DNA from: an uncultured Lachnospiraceae bacterium
Lineage (GTDB): Bacteria; Bacillota; Clostridia; Lachnospirales; Lachnospiraceae
Length of the DNA: 14,500 nucleotides
Direction: 5' to 3'
Assembly: GCA_900313435.1 (NCBI GenBank)
Contig: OMRF01000272.1
Location: 1 to 14,500 of the forward strand
This document shows, one piece after another, positions 1 to 7,004 of the stretch. Positions within the stretch are counted from its first letter, which is position 1. Each line of letters begins with the position of its first letter. Position numbers and translations under genes: made by a program. Below the pieces are notes generated by a model. That model was not told the DNA's origin. It ran no database searches and saw nothing but the letters and a program-made list of their open reading frames with translations.

Positions 1-769
1 CCTTCAGGAATATCTCCTTTTCCACAGTCGGAGAAGAAGATCTGCTGAAGATGATGACTTCATTGTCGGAAAAAGCGGCGCTCCTGCCATCTTCAAAATG
101 ATGAAGAGCGGGTACCACCCTGCCCGAATAGGAAAATCTGGCCGTTATATTGTTTTTGAGCGCGGCCCCGGAAGGGGAAAAATCGTAAAACAATAATGTG
201 GTCTTGATATCGCCTGACGAAAGATCAAGCGCCGAGACCAAAAGGGTGTCCCCGGAGGGAGACAGAGAAAGAGCTATCGGATAGCCGGCGTTTTGCGTAT
301 GGAGCTCTCCGCTCGCCTTCTGCTGACCGTCCGTGCCGTATACAAGTATCCTGTGGGATTCACCGTCATCAGCGAGAAGAGCCGAAACTCCCGATGAAGA
401 GACCACCGCTCTTGTGATCTGCCCCTTCACCTTGATCTTCACCATACTTCCGGAGGACGAAAAGACATCTGCCTCCCCGCCGCCACTGTCATAGACGCAA
501 AAATAATTTCCCGCCGTCATGGTCTTCGGTGAGGCCATCTCGAAAGACTGCGCCCAGAGCAGGTTGCCGTCAAGGTCGAGACACTTGATGCCATCGCGGC
601 TCACTCCCGTGACGGTATCATTAAAGGCTTCCCACGCGGTACCGGCCGCTACGGTGAGCACAGCCCTGGACTTTACCTCGTAGGATGTAAATGACCTGAA
701 TATAAGATATGATATTAAAAGGGCCGCTGAAGCAATGATGATTGCAGCGGCCACTATCTTTCGTTTCAT
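1..769 (-). CDS. DUF5711-like membrane-anchored beta-propeller protein, C-terminus cut off by the window
   Basis: The frame is open from the ATG at 769 to the window edge, giving 256 codons with no stop, so the C-terminus lies outside. Residues 5-23 form a hydrophobic segment (VAAAIIIASAALLISYLIF) after the basic start MKRK, which suggests a signal anchor with the rest outside the membrane. The remainder consists of short beta-rich repeats such as 'IKCLDLDGNLLWAQSF', 'ILVYGTDGQQ' and 'ALSLSPSGDTLLVSALD', typical of PQQ/WD-like propeller blades. It resembles the DUF5711 family of Lachnospiraceae, judged by layout and not by a profile search. Its ATG overlaps the glgB stop codon by one base (TGATG). 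I see no independent Shine-Dalgarno, so translation is probably coupled to glgB. Function is unknown. A propeller role in binding or sensing at the envelope is inference. Confidence 0.75.
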   Translation of the reverse strand, partial: MKRKIVAAAIIIASAALLISYLIFRSFTSYEVKSRAVLTVAAGTAWEAFNDTVTGVSRDGIKCLDLDGNLLWAQSFEMASPKTMTAGNYFCVYDSGGGEADVFSSSGSMVKIKVKGQITRAVVSSSGVSALLADDGESHRILVYGTDGQQKASGELHTQNAGYPIALSLSPSGDTLLVSALDLSSGDIKTTLLFYDFSPSGAALKNNITARFSYSGRVVPALHHFEDGRSAAFSDNEVIIFSRSSSPTVEKEIFLK

Positions 770-2700
770 CAGAATACAAACAGGAAGGCTCCGTATGCCG
801 GCATCGGGAAGGCTATCGAATAATCCTTTGTATCACATTTCTCGGCCTTCGGAGTATAATACTTCTTCCTCTTCTCCGGCCAGATCTGATCTTCCCCGTC
901 ACCCGCAAGATCTTTAAGAAGCTCGGGGTCATCACTGGCGAACAGGAGCCTGTGGCGCTTATCGGAGATGACTCCCACCTTGAAATCATCATAATGCATG
1001 GGGGTGAAGTTCACTACGCAAAGGATGGAATTCTTTCCGTTCTTTGCCTTCCTTACAAAACTGAATATGGAACGGGTATTGTCATTTGCGTTGATCCATT
1101 CAAAACCGGCCCAGGAAAGATCCTGCTCATAGAAAGCGGGATACTTCGTATACGCGTGAAGCAGGCTCTTCACTACATTCTGGACATAGAGATGCTGGGG
1201 ATTGGCCAGAAGATACCAGTCAAGTTCCCTCTCCTCGCTCCACTCCTGAACCTGGGCAAATTCCTGACCCATGAAGAGCAGCTTCTTTCCGGAATGCGCC
1301 ATCATGAAAACATACCCTGCCACAAGGTTTCTGAACTTGTCGATCCCGAGACCGGGCATCTTATTCAGCATCGAGCACTTCAGATGCACTACCTCGTCAT
1401 GGGAAAGCACCAGGATATAACGCTCCGCCTCGTTGTAGGACATAGCGAAGGTAAGCTTGTTGTGATTATCCTTTCTGAAGAAGGGATCCAGTTTCATGTA
1501 GTCAAGGAAATCATGCATCCAGCCCATGTTCCACTTCAGTGAGAAGGCGAGGCCGTTCTTCTCCACATCCCCTGTGATCTTCGGCCAGGCCGTAGATTCC
1601 TCTGCTATCATGAGGAAATTCTTGTACCTGCCGGTCATCAGGGTGTTGATGTGCTTGAAGAACTCTATCGCTTCGGTATTTTCGTGTCCGCCATGCTCAT
1701 TGGGAACCCACTGCCCCGCCTGCTTTCCGTAATCGAGATAAAGCATCGAAGCTACTGCATCAACCCTGAGGCCGTCAATGTGATAAGTCTCCTCCCAGTT
1801 AACAGCGGAGCCGATTAGGAAGTTCTTGACCTCAGTCTTTCCGTAATCGAATATCTTCGTTCCCCAATCGGGATGTTCGCCCTTTCTGGGATCGGCGTAT
1901 TCGTAAAGAGGCTGACCATCAAAGTCCGCAAGTCCGAAGGCATCCCTCGGGAAGTGCGCAGGCACCCAGTCAAGTATCACACCTATCCCGTTGTTGTGAA
2001 GATAATTCACGAGATACATGAAATCCTTTGGTGTCCCGTACCTTGAGGTCGGTGCGTAATAGCCCGTGACCTGATAGCCCCAGGAACCGTCAAAGGGATA
2101 TTCGGATATCCCCATCAGCTCTACGTGGGTATAGCCCATATCCTTAACATACTCAGTCAGGGATTTCGCCAGTTCCCTGTAGGTATACATCCCGCCGTCA
2201 TCCCTGCCCGGATGGCGCATCCACGAACCCGGATGGCATTCATAGATAGCGATGGGCCTTTCATAGAAGGGCTTTCCTGAGGATCTCGCCTTCATCCATT
2301 CAGAGTCCGTCCAGCGGAAGCCTGAGAGATTTGCAACTCGTGAGGCCGTTCCGGGACGCAACTCGGCGGAGTTCGCATAAGGATCCGCCTTGTATATCTT
2401 TTTCCCGTCATAGGTATAGATGAGGAACTTATACAGTGCCCCCTCCTGCACTCCCGGGATAAAGGTCTCGAAAATACCGATGTCCTGGGGCATCAGGCGC
2501 TCCATATAGTTCGCCCCCTCATTCCATCCGTTAAAGTCGCCTATGACGGCAACACTGGCCGCATGAGGAGCCCAGACGTCGAAGACCACCCCTTCAAGCC
2601 CATTCTCGTCCTTGGAAAAATGCGCCCCAAGTTTCTTTCCGATATCATAATGAGTTCCCTGTCCGAAAAGATACATGTCAAGTTCCGTAAAATTACGCAT
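769..2700 (-). CDS. glgB: 1,4-alpha-glucan branching enzyme (GlgB)
   Basis: GlgB forms the alpha-1,6 branches of glycogen by cutting an alpha-1,4 chain and transferring the piece. The 643-residue protein has an N-terminal CBM48-like domain (about residues 30-115, with 'VWAPHAASVAVIGDFNGW'), a GH13 TIM barrel (about 150-510) and a C-terminal beta domain. The GH13 signatures are present: 'DWVPAHF' (about 244-250), 'GLRVDAV' with the nucleophile Asp314, 'AEEST' with the acid/base Glu367, and 'SHDEVVH' with Asp435. All three catalytic carboxylates are intact. I chose the ATG at 2700 because a GGAGG lies 4 bases upstream. The frame also has a TTG at 2712, but that lies upstream of the Shine-Dalgarno. 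No other glg gene is in the window, so GlgB is separated from glgC/A/P, and its neighbours are not glycogen genes. Length and motifs fit an active cytoplasmic enzyme. Confidence 0.96.
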   Translation of the reverse strand: MRNFTELDMYLFGQGTHYDIGKKLGAHFSKDENGLEGVVFDVWAPHAASVAVIGDFNGWNEGANYMERLMPQDIGIFETFIPGVQEGALYKFLIYTYDGKKIYKADPYANSAELRPGTASRVANLSGFRWTDSEWMKARSSGKPFYERPIAIYECHPGSWMRHPGRDDGGMYTYRELAKSLTEYVKDMGYTHVELMGISEYPFDGSWGYQVTGYYAPTSRYGTPKDFMYLVNYLHNNGIGVILDWVPAHFPRDAFGLADFDGQPLYEYADPRKGEHPDWGTKIFDYGKTEVKNFLIGSAVNWEETYHIDGLRVDAVASMLYLDYGKQAGQWVPNEHGGHENTEAIEFFKHINTLMTGRYKNFLMIAEESTAWPKITGDVEKNGLAFSLKWNMGWMHDFLDYMKLDPFFRKDNHNKLTFAMSYNEAERYILVLSHDEVVHLKCSMLNKMPGLGIDKFRNLVAGYVFMMAHSGKKLLFMGQEFAQVQEWSEERELDWYLLANPQHLYVQNVVKSLLHAYTKYPAFYEQDLSWAGFEWINANDNTRSIFSFVRKAKNGKNSILCVVNFTPMHYDDFKVGVISDKRHRLLFASDDPELLKDLAGDGEDQIWPEKRKKYYTPKAEKCDTKDYSIAFPMPAYGAFLFVF

Positions 2701-2704
2701 TACT

Positions 2705-2709
2705 GCCTC
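2705..2709 (-). promoter_or_regulatory. glgB ribosome binding site, decides the start
   Basis: GGAGG lies 4 bases upstream of the ATG at 2700. The alternative TTG at 2712 would put the Shine-Dalgarno inside the coding region, so the ATG is preferred. Confidence 0.85.
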
Positions 2710-2718
2710 CAATCATTA

Positions 2719-5472
2719 TCATTTTACGAAATGCCTTTCCTGAAGCACCCTGTTCCCGCTGGGATCAAAACGTTTGCCGGCAACCCTGTTGAAGAAGCTG
2801 CCGTGTTCGGCTTTGTCTATCGCTTCATCCACTATCTCCTTGATCGCAGTGATATAGGTAGGGTGATCAAATGTCTGTATCCTGTTGATCCTGTCATAGA
2901 GGGCCAAAACCCCCATCTCGTCTATAACATAGCCAAGATCCTTTGAATACGCCTGTCCAAAGTTCACCAGCTCATCTATTGTCATCACGGGTATTGAGAC
3001 GCGCTCCGAGAACATCTTTGAAAAATAACCATCCAGGGAAAGCGCCTTCTTCATCCCTTCCTTGTTGTCTTCAAGGATGACCAGTATTCCGGAATCGTCA
3101 TTGTGCATAAGAAGGGAGAGGCTGGTAGCTGTCTCGCGCTTCAGACCGCCTGCCTTTTCCACGATAAGGACTCCTCCCCTTACCATTTCGAAGATCTTCT
3201 GGAGATCCTTTAAATTCAGCTGCTTTGCATCTATCTTTCCGATCTTGTCATTGGGTCTGCCTACCTCGCGCTGCATGACCTTGACTATCGCAGTGGCGAG
3301 GGTAGTCTTACCGCTTCCGCTTCCGCCGACTATGACTACGTTGCCTCTGTCTTTGTTAGCGCCCTCTCCATATCGCGCTCTAACTCCCTGAAGAAGATGG
3401 GCAAGAGCCTGCTCCATGCCGCTTATCGGAGTAAAGTAGGTGAAGAGTTCCTTCTCCTGCTCCGTGAAAGCTTCATCCGAATAGCCTTCATTTATATCAT
3501 TCTCCGGGAGATCATCCTCAACCTCCGGTTCTTCATTTTCATCACTCACTATATCAGGAGACATCGCGGCAAGATCTATGGTCCGATCCATATCCGGCAT
3601 AGTCTTTGTATCTGATGTATCTTCTTTCTCCTCGACCTCTTCCTTTGATCCCGTCAGGGCCTCTGCCAGTATGGTGGTCTCATCCCTTTTCTTCATGGGA
3701 TTGTCGGAAATGCTGTCGTCCTTAAGTGTATCCTCTTCCTCCACCTCTTCTTCTTCGTGGATGGATAGTTCCGCGGTCGCGGTTCTTCCGGCAAGCACCG
3801 CCGCCTGGAGGACTTCAGACGCTGTCGGAGCCTTCTTTGAATATTTTGCTAAAGCACTTTCCGGCTCGTTTCCGAATGCGTCTATGTCACGCTGAAGCAT
3901 AGCGTTCACATCCTCAACCGCCTTCATCGCATCAGCCTTATTCGTGATCTGGTGATGGACCTCTTCTTTTGAAATGACAGGAGGATGCCATTCCTTCAAT
4001 TCTTTTCCTTCAAGCGTCTTTGACTCTTCATTCTTCTTTCCGAAGACACGTGCCGCTTCTTCGGTGATAACGGGAAGCGCCGCGGTATTCTGAAGGCGGA
4101 AGCTCTTTTGCTCCTCCTCTTTCCCTGAAGCTTCTTTGTCCGTCTCCTCAGGTTTCTCCTCAGTTTCCGGCTCATCCGTTTCCTCATCAATATCCTGTGT
4201 CTGGTATTCCGGCTCTTCCTCAGCGGGAGGAAGGTTCATCATCTCCTCCTCCATGAGTTCCTGCGGTGTAGCCCCGCTCTCTATCTTCGGCGCGACCTCG
4301 GAAAGCTTGTCTATGAGCTCGTTTGCCTCCTCTATCGCTCGCTGCTTATCATTTTCAAGCTGCTGCCTGTCAGCCTCCGCAAGAGCCTTTCCGGCAGCGC
4401 GGCTTGTCTTCTGCCACTCCTTCATGATGTCTTCTATGGTGAGCTGTCCCTTAACCTGGGGCTCCACAGTGCCGTTGTCCGGAAGATTCAGGGTCAGCTG
4501 CCCGTCGTTTTCCTCGATGAGATAATTTTGGAAGCTGCTCTTTAAAGACCTGTCGATCTCTTCCTGATCAGCCTTCAGCTTGTCCTTCTCATGTTCCCTC
4601 TCCTCTCTCGTCTCATCATTTACGGAAAGGAAGGGGAAGTTCTTCGCGATGGAACGGATCTCCTCCATATTTGAGGTGACCGCACCTGCCTCCGTCGCTT
4701 CCATTATCTCTTCGATATTCCGCTTGATCTCCGCCTGGAGATTCACTGTATCAAGCTTTCCCTGGGGCGCCTCGACCCTTGTGATGGCGACCGGCTTCGG
4801 AAGGAACTGCGAAGAATCTGTCTCGTCGGGCATTATCTCTGTCACCGCATCCCGGGACAGCTTCATCCTTCTGTACTTCTCAGCCTGGGCGCGGTCAAGA
4901 GGGGTGTAGAGCATCTTCAGCTCCAGCGCCCGCTGCACGAAAGGTCCGTCGCCGAACCAGAGGATAATGTCATCGCAGATATCTATACACTCATCCGCCT
5001 GTCCGGTCCTGTGATAAAGCCTTGCAAGCTCATAAGCCCATTCCTCGGTGAAATCCCGGCTTTTCAACTCCTCGAGTATCCCGATCAGGGTATTATCGTC
5101 CGCTCCTCTGGCCTTATTGATCCGGTAGCGGAGAATGTACTTCATGTCATCATGAGGGGCGATCTTCGTAAACTCCTCATAATGAGCTTCGGCGCTGTCA
5201 AGGTCATTGAGCGCGACCTCGCAGGAGGCGAGTTTGAATATTATCATCCTCCCTATCGGGGAACGCTCATGGGCGATGGAAAGAAGCTCGTGCTCCTCAT
5301 TATAAAGCTTCGCACGATCCAGTATATCAGCCGCCTTCAGGATGGTGTTCACATTCTTCACCTTCCTGAAGTTCATTGCTTCAAGCATCATAAGACCCTC
5401 ATCGCTCCTGCCGTGTGCGATGAGTTCCTCTATCTCGTCAAGCTTGCTCTTGTACTCTGTCTTTTCAGCCAA
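2719..5472 (-). CDS. Large TPR protein with acidic linker and degenerate CbxX/CfxQ-like AAA+ domain
   Basis: This 917-residue protein has three parts. Residues 1 to about 215 are helical TPR-like repeats (for example 'EWAYELARLYHRTGQADECI'). Residues about 220-670 are a long, highly acidic, low-complexity and probably disordered linker rich in Glu, Asp, Lys and Thr. Residues about 675-917 look like an AAA+ domain of the CbxX/CfxQ (SpoVK-like) type: Walker A 'GGSGSGKT' at 716-723, a Walker B-like strand 'GGVLIVEKAG' at 766-775, and a Sensor/arginine-finger region 'MFSERV' around Arg824. The usual Walker B 'DE' is Glu772-Lys773 here, so hydrolysis may be impaired. The start is a TTG; GAGAGGG lies 9 bases upstream and overlaps the stop of the preceding gene. 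It ends in tandem stops (TGA TAA) 18 bases before glgB. Function is unknown. A scaffold or remodelling role with regulated nucleotide binding is inference. Confidence 0.8.
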   Translation of the reverse strand: MAEKTEYKSKLDEIEELIAHGRSDEGLMMLEAMNFRKVKNVNTILKAADILDRAKLYNEEHELLSIAHERSPIGRMIIFKLASCEVALNDLDSAEAHYEEFTKIAPHDDMKYILRYRINKARGADDNTLIGILEELKSRDFTEEWAYELARLYHRTGQADECIDICDDIILWFGDGPFVQRALELKMLYTPLDRAQAEKYRRMKLSRDAVTEIMPDETDSSQFLPKPVAITRVEAPQGKLDTVNLQAEIKRNIEEIMEATEAGAVTSNMEEIRSIAKNFPFLSVNDETREEREHEKDKLKADQEEIDRSLKSSFQNYLIEENDGQLTLNLPDNGTVEPQVKGQLTIEDIMKEWQKTSRAAGKALAEADRQQLENDKQRAIEEANELIDKLSEVAPKIESGATPQELMEEEMMNLPPAEEEPEYQTQDIDEETDEPETEEKPEETDKEASGKEEEQKSFRLQNTAALPVITEEAARVFGKKNEESKTLEGKELKEWHPPVISKEEVHHQITNKADAMKAVEDVNAMLQRDIDAFGNEPESALAKYSKKAPTASEVLQAAVLAGRTATAELSIHEEEEVEEEDTLKDDSISDNPMKKRDETTILAEALTGSKEEVEEKEDTSDTKTMPDMDRTIDLAAMSPDIVSDENEEPEVEDDLPENDINEGYSDEAFTEQEKELFTYFTPISGMEQALAHLLQGVRARYGEGANKDRGNVVIVGGSGSGKTTLATAIVKVMQREVGRPNDKIGKIDAKQLNLKDLQKIFEMVRGGVLIVEKAGGLKRETATSLSLLMHNDDSGILVILEDNKEGMKKALSLDGYFSKMFSERVSIPVMTIDELVNFGQAYSKDLGYVIDEMGVLALYDRINRIQTFDHPTYITAIKEIVDEAIDKAEHGSFFNRVAGKRFDPSGNRVLQERHFVK

Positions 5473-5481
5473 AATCTTAAT

Positions 5482-5488
5482 CCCTCTC
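5482..5488 (-). promoter_or_regulatory. Ribosome binding site supporting the TTG start at 5472
   Basis: GAGAGGG lies 9 bases upstream of TTG 5472 and overlaps the TGA stop (5489-5487) of the upstream AI-2E-type gene. No in-frame ATG occurs nearby; the first internal Met codons are near residue 28, inside the first helical repeat. This supports a TTG start and translational coupling. Confidence 0.6.
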
Positions 5489-7004
5489 AGGCTCTGTCCT
5501 GCTTACGGCGCTCGCGGTTCTCATCGATCCATTCCACGACCCTTGAAAGACCGCCTTTTCTGAATATCTTCTTCACGCCCGTTGAATCATCTATCTCTTC
5601 CCTGGTCTTATCTATCATCTCTTTCGACTCGGGATCCACACTCTTCACATTAACATAACGTGCCCCGTCGGTGGGAAGCCCCTTCTTTACTATCAATGCG
5701 TTCGCGATACGGCCACCGATATAGTAGAGAAGCGCGACGACCGGAACTCCTATTATCATTCCCGGTATTCCGAAGAGGCCGCCGCCTATTATTATCGCGA
5801 ACACCACCCAGAAGGGCGAAAGTCCGGTGGAATTTCCGAGTATCGCGGGACCTATGATATTTCCGTCTATCTGCTGAAGTATGATGACAAAGATCAGCAT
5901 ATAGATCCCCTGCACAGGATTATTCATGAATACCAGAAGCACCGTGGGTATGGCTCCTATGTAAGGTCCGAACACCGGGATGATATTGGTTATGCCTATC
6001 GTGAACGCACACAACACCGGGTAGGGAAAGCCGAAAAGTAAAAGGAAGAGATAACAGATAATTCCTATTATCAGCGAATCTATGAGCTTTCCGACTATGA
6101 AGCCGTAGAATATCTCCTTCGCCTTCCGTCCCACGTCCAATATCACGTTCGCGTGCTTCGTTTTGAATATCCCGTATATCAGTTTCTTCGTATGGCTCTT
6201 CAGCTTTTCCTTTTCAGTCAGCACGTAAATGGATGCTATGATCCCTATCAGCCATACGAGGACCAGACGCCCTATGGTGTAGCCCAGAGAAGCGATGGTG
6301 TTTATCATATTGTCACCCTCGCCGATGGAGAGCCGGTCCCTGAAATACGTAAGTATGATATTTAAGGTGTTTTCAATATTTTTGTCATCCTTCGCGGTCT
6401 GAAGGAAATCATGGAAGGAATGACCGGTGATATCGTCGAACCAGTCCACGACTCCCGCCACCTGAGTGTTCAGGTTCGCGATAAGGCTGTTTATCGAATC
6501 CACTATCTGCGGGATTATGATAACGAGGAAAACGACAACCACCGCGATCACGATGAGGAGCGTAATGACCGACGAAAAGACTCTCACGCCGTGTCTTGTG
6601 TCCCTCTCAAGTCGGGCGACTATAATGGACTCGTAATCCTCAGGTGTTTCCTTGCCAGCCTTCTTGAGCCGGGCCGTCTTTCTTGCAACCTTTCTTGTCG
6701 CCCGCTTTGCTGAAAGCTTAAGAAAGAAGGGAAGCATGACCTTTTCAAAAGCCTTCATTATCGGATTCATGAGAAAGGCCAGGACAAAGGCTATCAGTAT
6801 CGGGGAAAGTATCCTGCCAAGTACCCTGAAAGCCGCTGAAAGTCCGTCGATCCTTGCTATGCAGAAGTAGATGATAAGAATGGCAGCTGCCGCGATCACG
6901 ATGACAGAAGCTCTGAGAAGGTAGAACTTGTACCTCTCCTTCGTCATCCTCGGCTTTTCGGGATCTGCTCCTATGTTTTCCTCCCTGACATCCTCTTCTT
7001 TCAC
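5487..7004 (-). CDS. AI-2E family (PerM/YdbI-type) membrane transporter
   Basis: The 505-residue integral membrane protein belongs to the AI-2E/PerM family (PF01594 type). Members export small molecules or act as ion antiporters, and the substrate cannot be read from sequence. Hydrophobic segments lie at about residues 32-54, 60-80, 140-165 and 240-262, followed by a run of closely spaced helices from about 290 to 440. The family hallmarks are clear: 'NIIPVFGPYIGAIP', 'QQIDGNIIGPAILG' and 'GGGLFGIPGMIIGVPVVALL'. The N-terminus and C-terminus are charged and probably cytoplasmic. A strongly basic stretch of about 50 residues (rich in Lys/Arg, about 90-135) lies between the second and third helices. 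The start is GTG at 7004, with GGAGAG 4 bases upstream, and it overlaps the stop of the hydratase gene by 4 bases (GTGA). The link to autoinducer-2 is historical and should not be assumed. Confidence 0.92.
   Translation of the reverse strand: MKEEDVREENIGADPEKPRMTKERYKFYLLRASVIVIAAAAILIIYFCIARIDGLSAAFRVLGRILSPILIAFVLAFLMNPIMKAFEKVMLPFFLKLSAKRATRKVARKTARLKKAGKETPEDYESIIVARLERDTRHGVRVFSSVITLLIVIAVVVVFLVIIIPQIVDSINSLIANLNTQVAGVVDWFDDITGHSFHDFLQTAKDDKNIENTLNIILTYFRDRLSIGEGDNMINTIASLGYTIGRLVLVWLIGIIASIYVLTEKEKLKSHTKKLIYGIFKTKHANVILDVGRKAKEIFYGFIVGKLIDSLIIGIICYLFLLLFGFPYPVLCAFTIGITNIIPVFGPYIGAIPTVLLVFMNNPVQGIYMLIFVIILQQIDGNIIGPAILGNSTGLSPFWVVFAIIIGGGLFGIPGMIIGVPVVALLYYIGGRIANALIVKKGLPTDGARYVNVKSVDPESKEMIDKTREEIDDSTGVKKIFRKGGLSRVVEWIDENRERRKQDRA

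Noticed and set aside
742..1542. Plus-strand 266-codon frame antisense to glgB
   Set aside because: It lies entirely inside a well-supported gene with intact catalytic motifs, and its product resembles no known fold. Similar plus-strand frames at 5011-5658 and 10753-11409 are rejected for the same reason.
2701..2712. TTG start for glgB at 2712
   Set aside because: The Shine-Dalgarno GGAGG lies between this codon and the ATG at 2700, so it serves the ATG.
3996..4190. Arg/Lys-rich 64-codon frame on the minus strand
   Set aside because: It is a shifted reading of the GAA/GAG-rich acidic linker of the TPR/AAA protein and only reflects that base composition.
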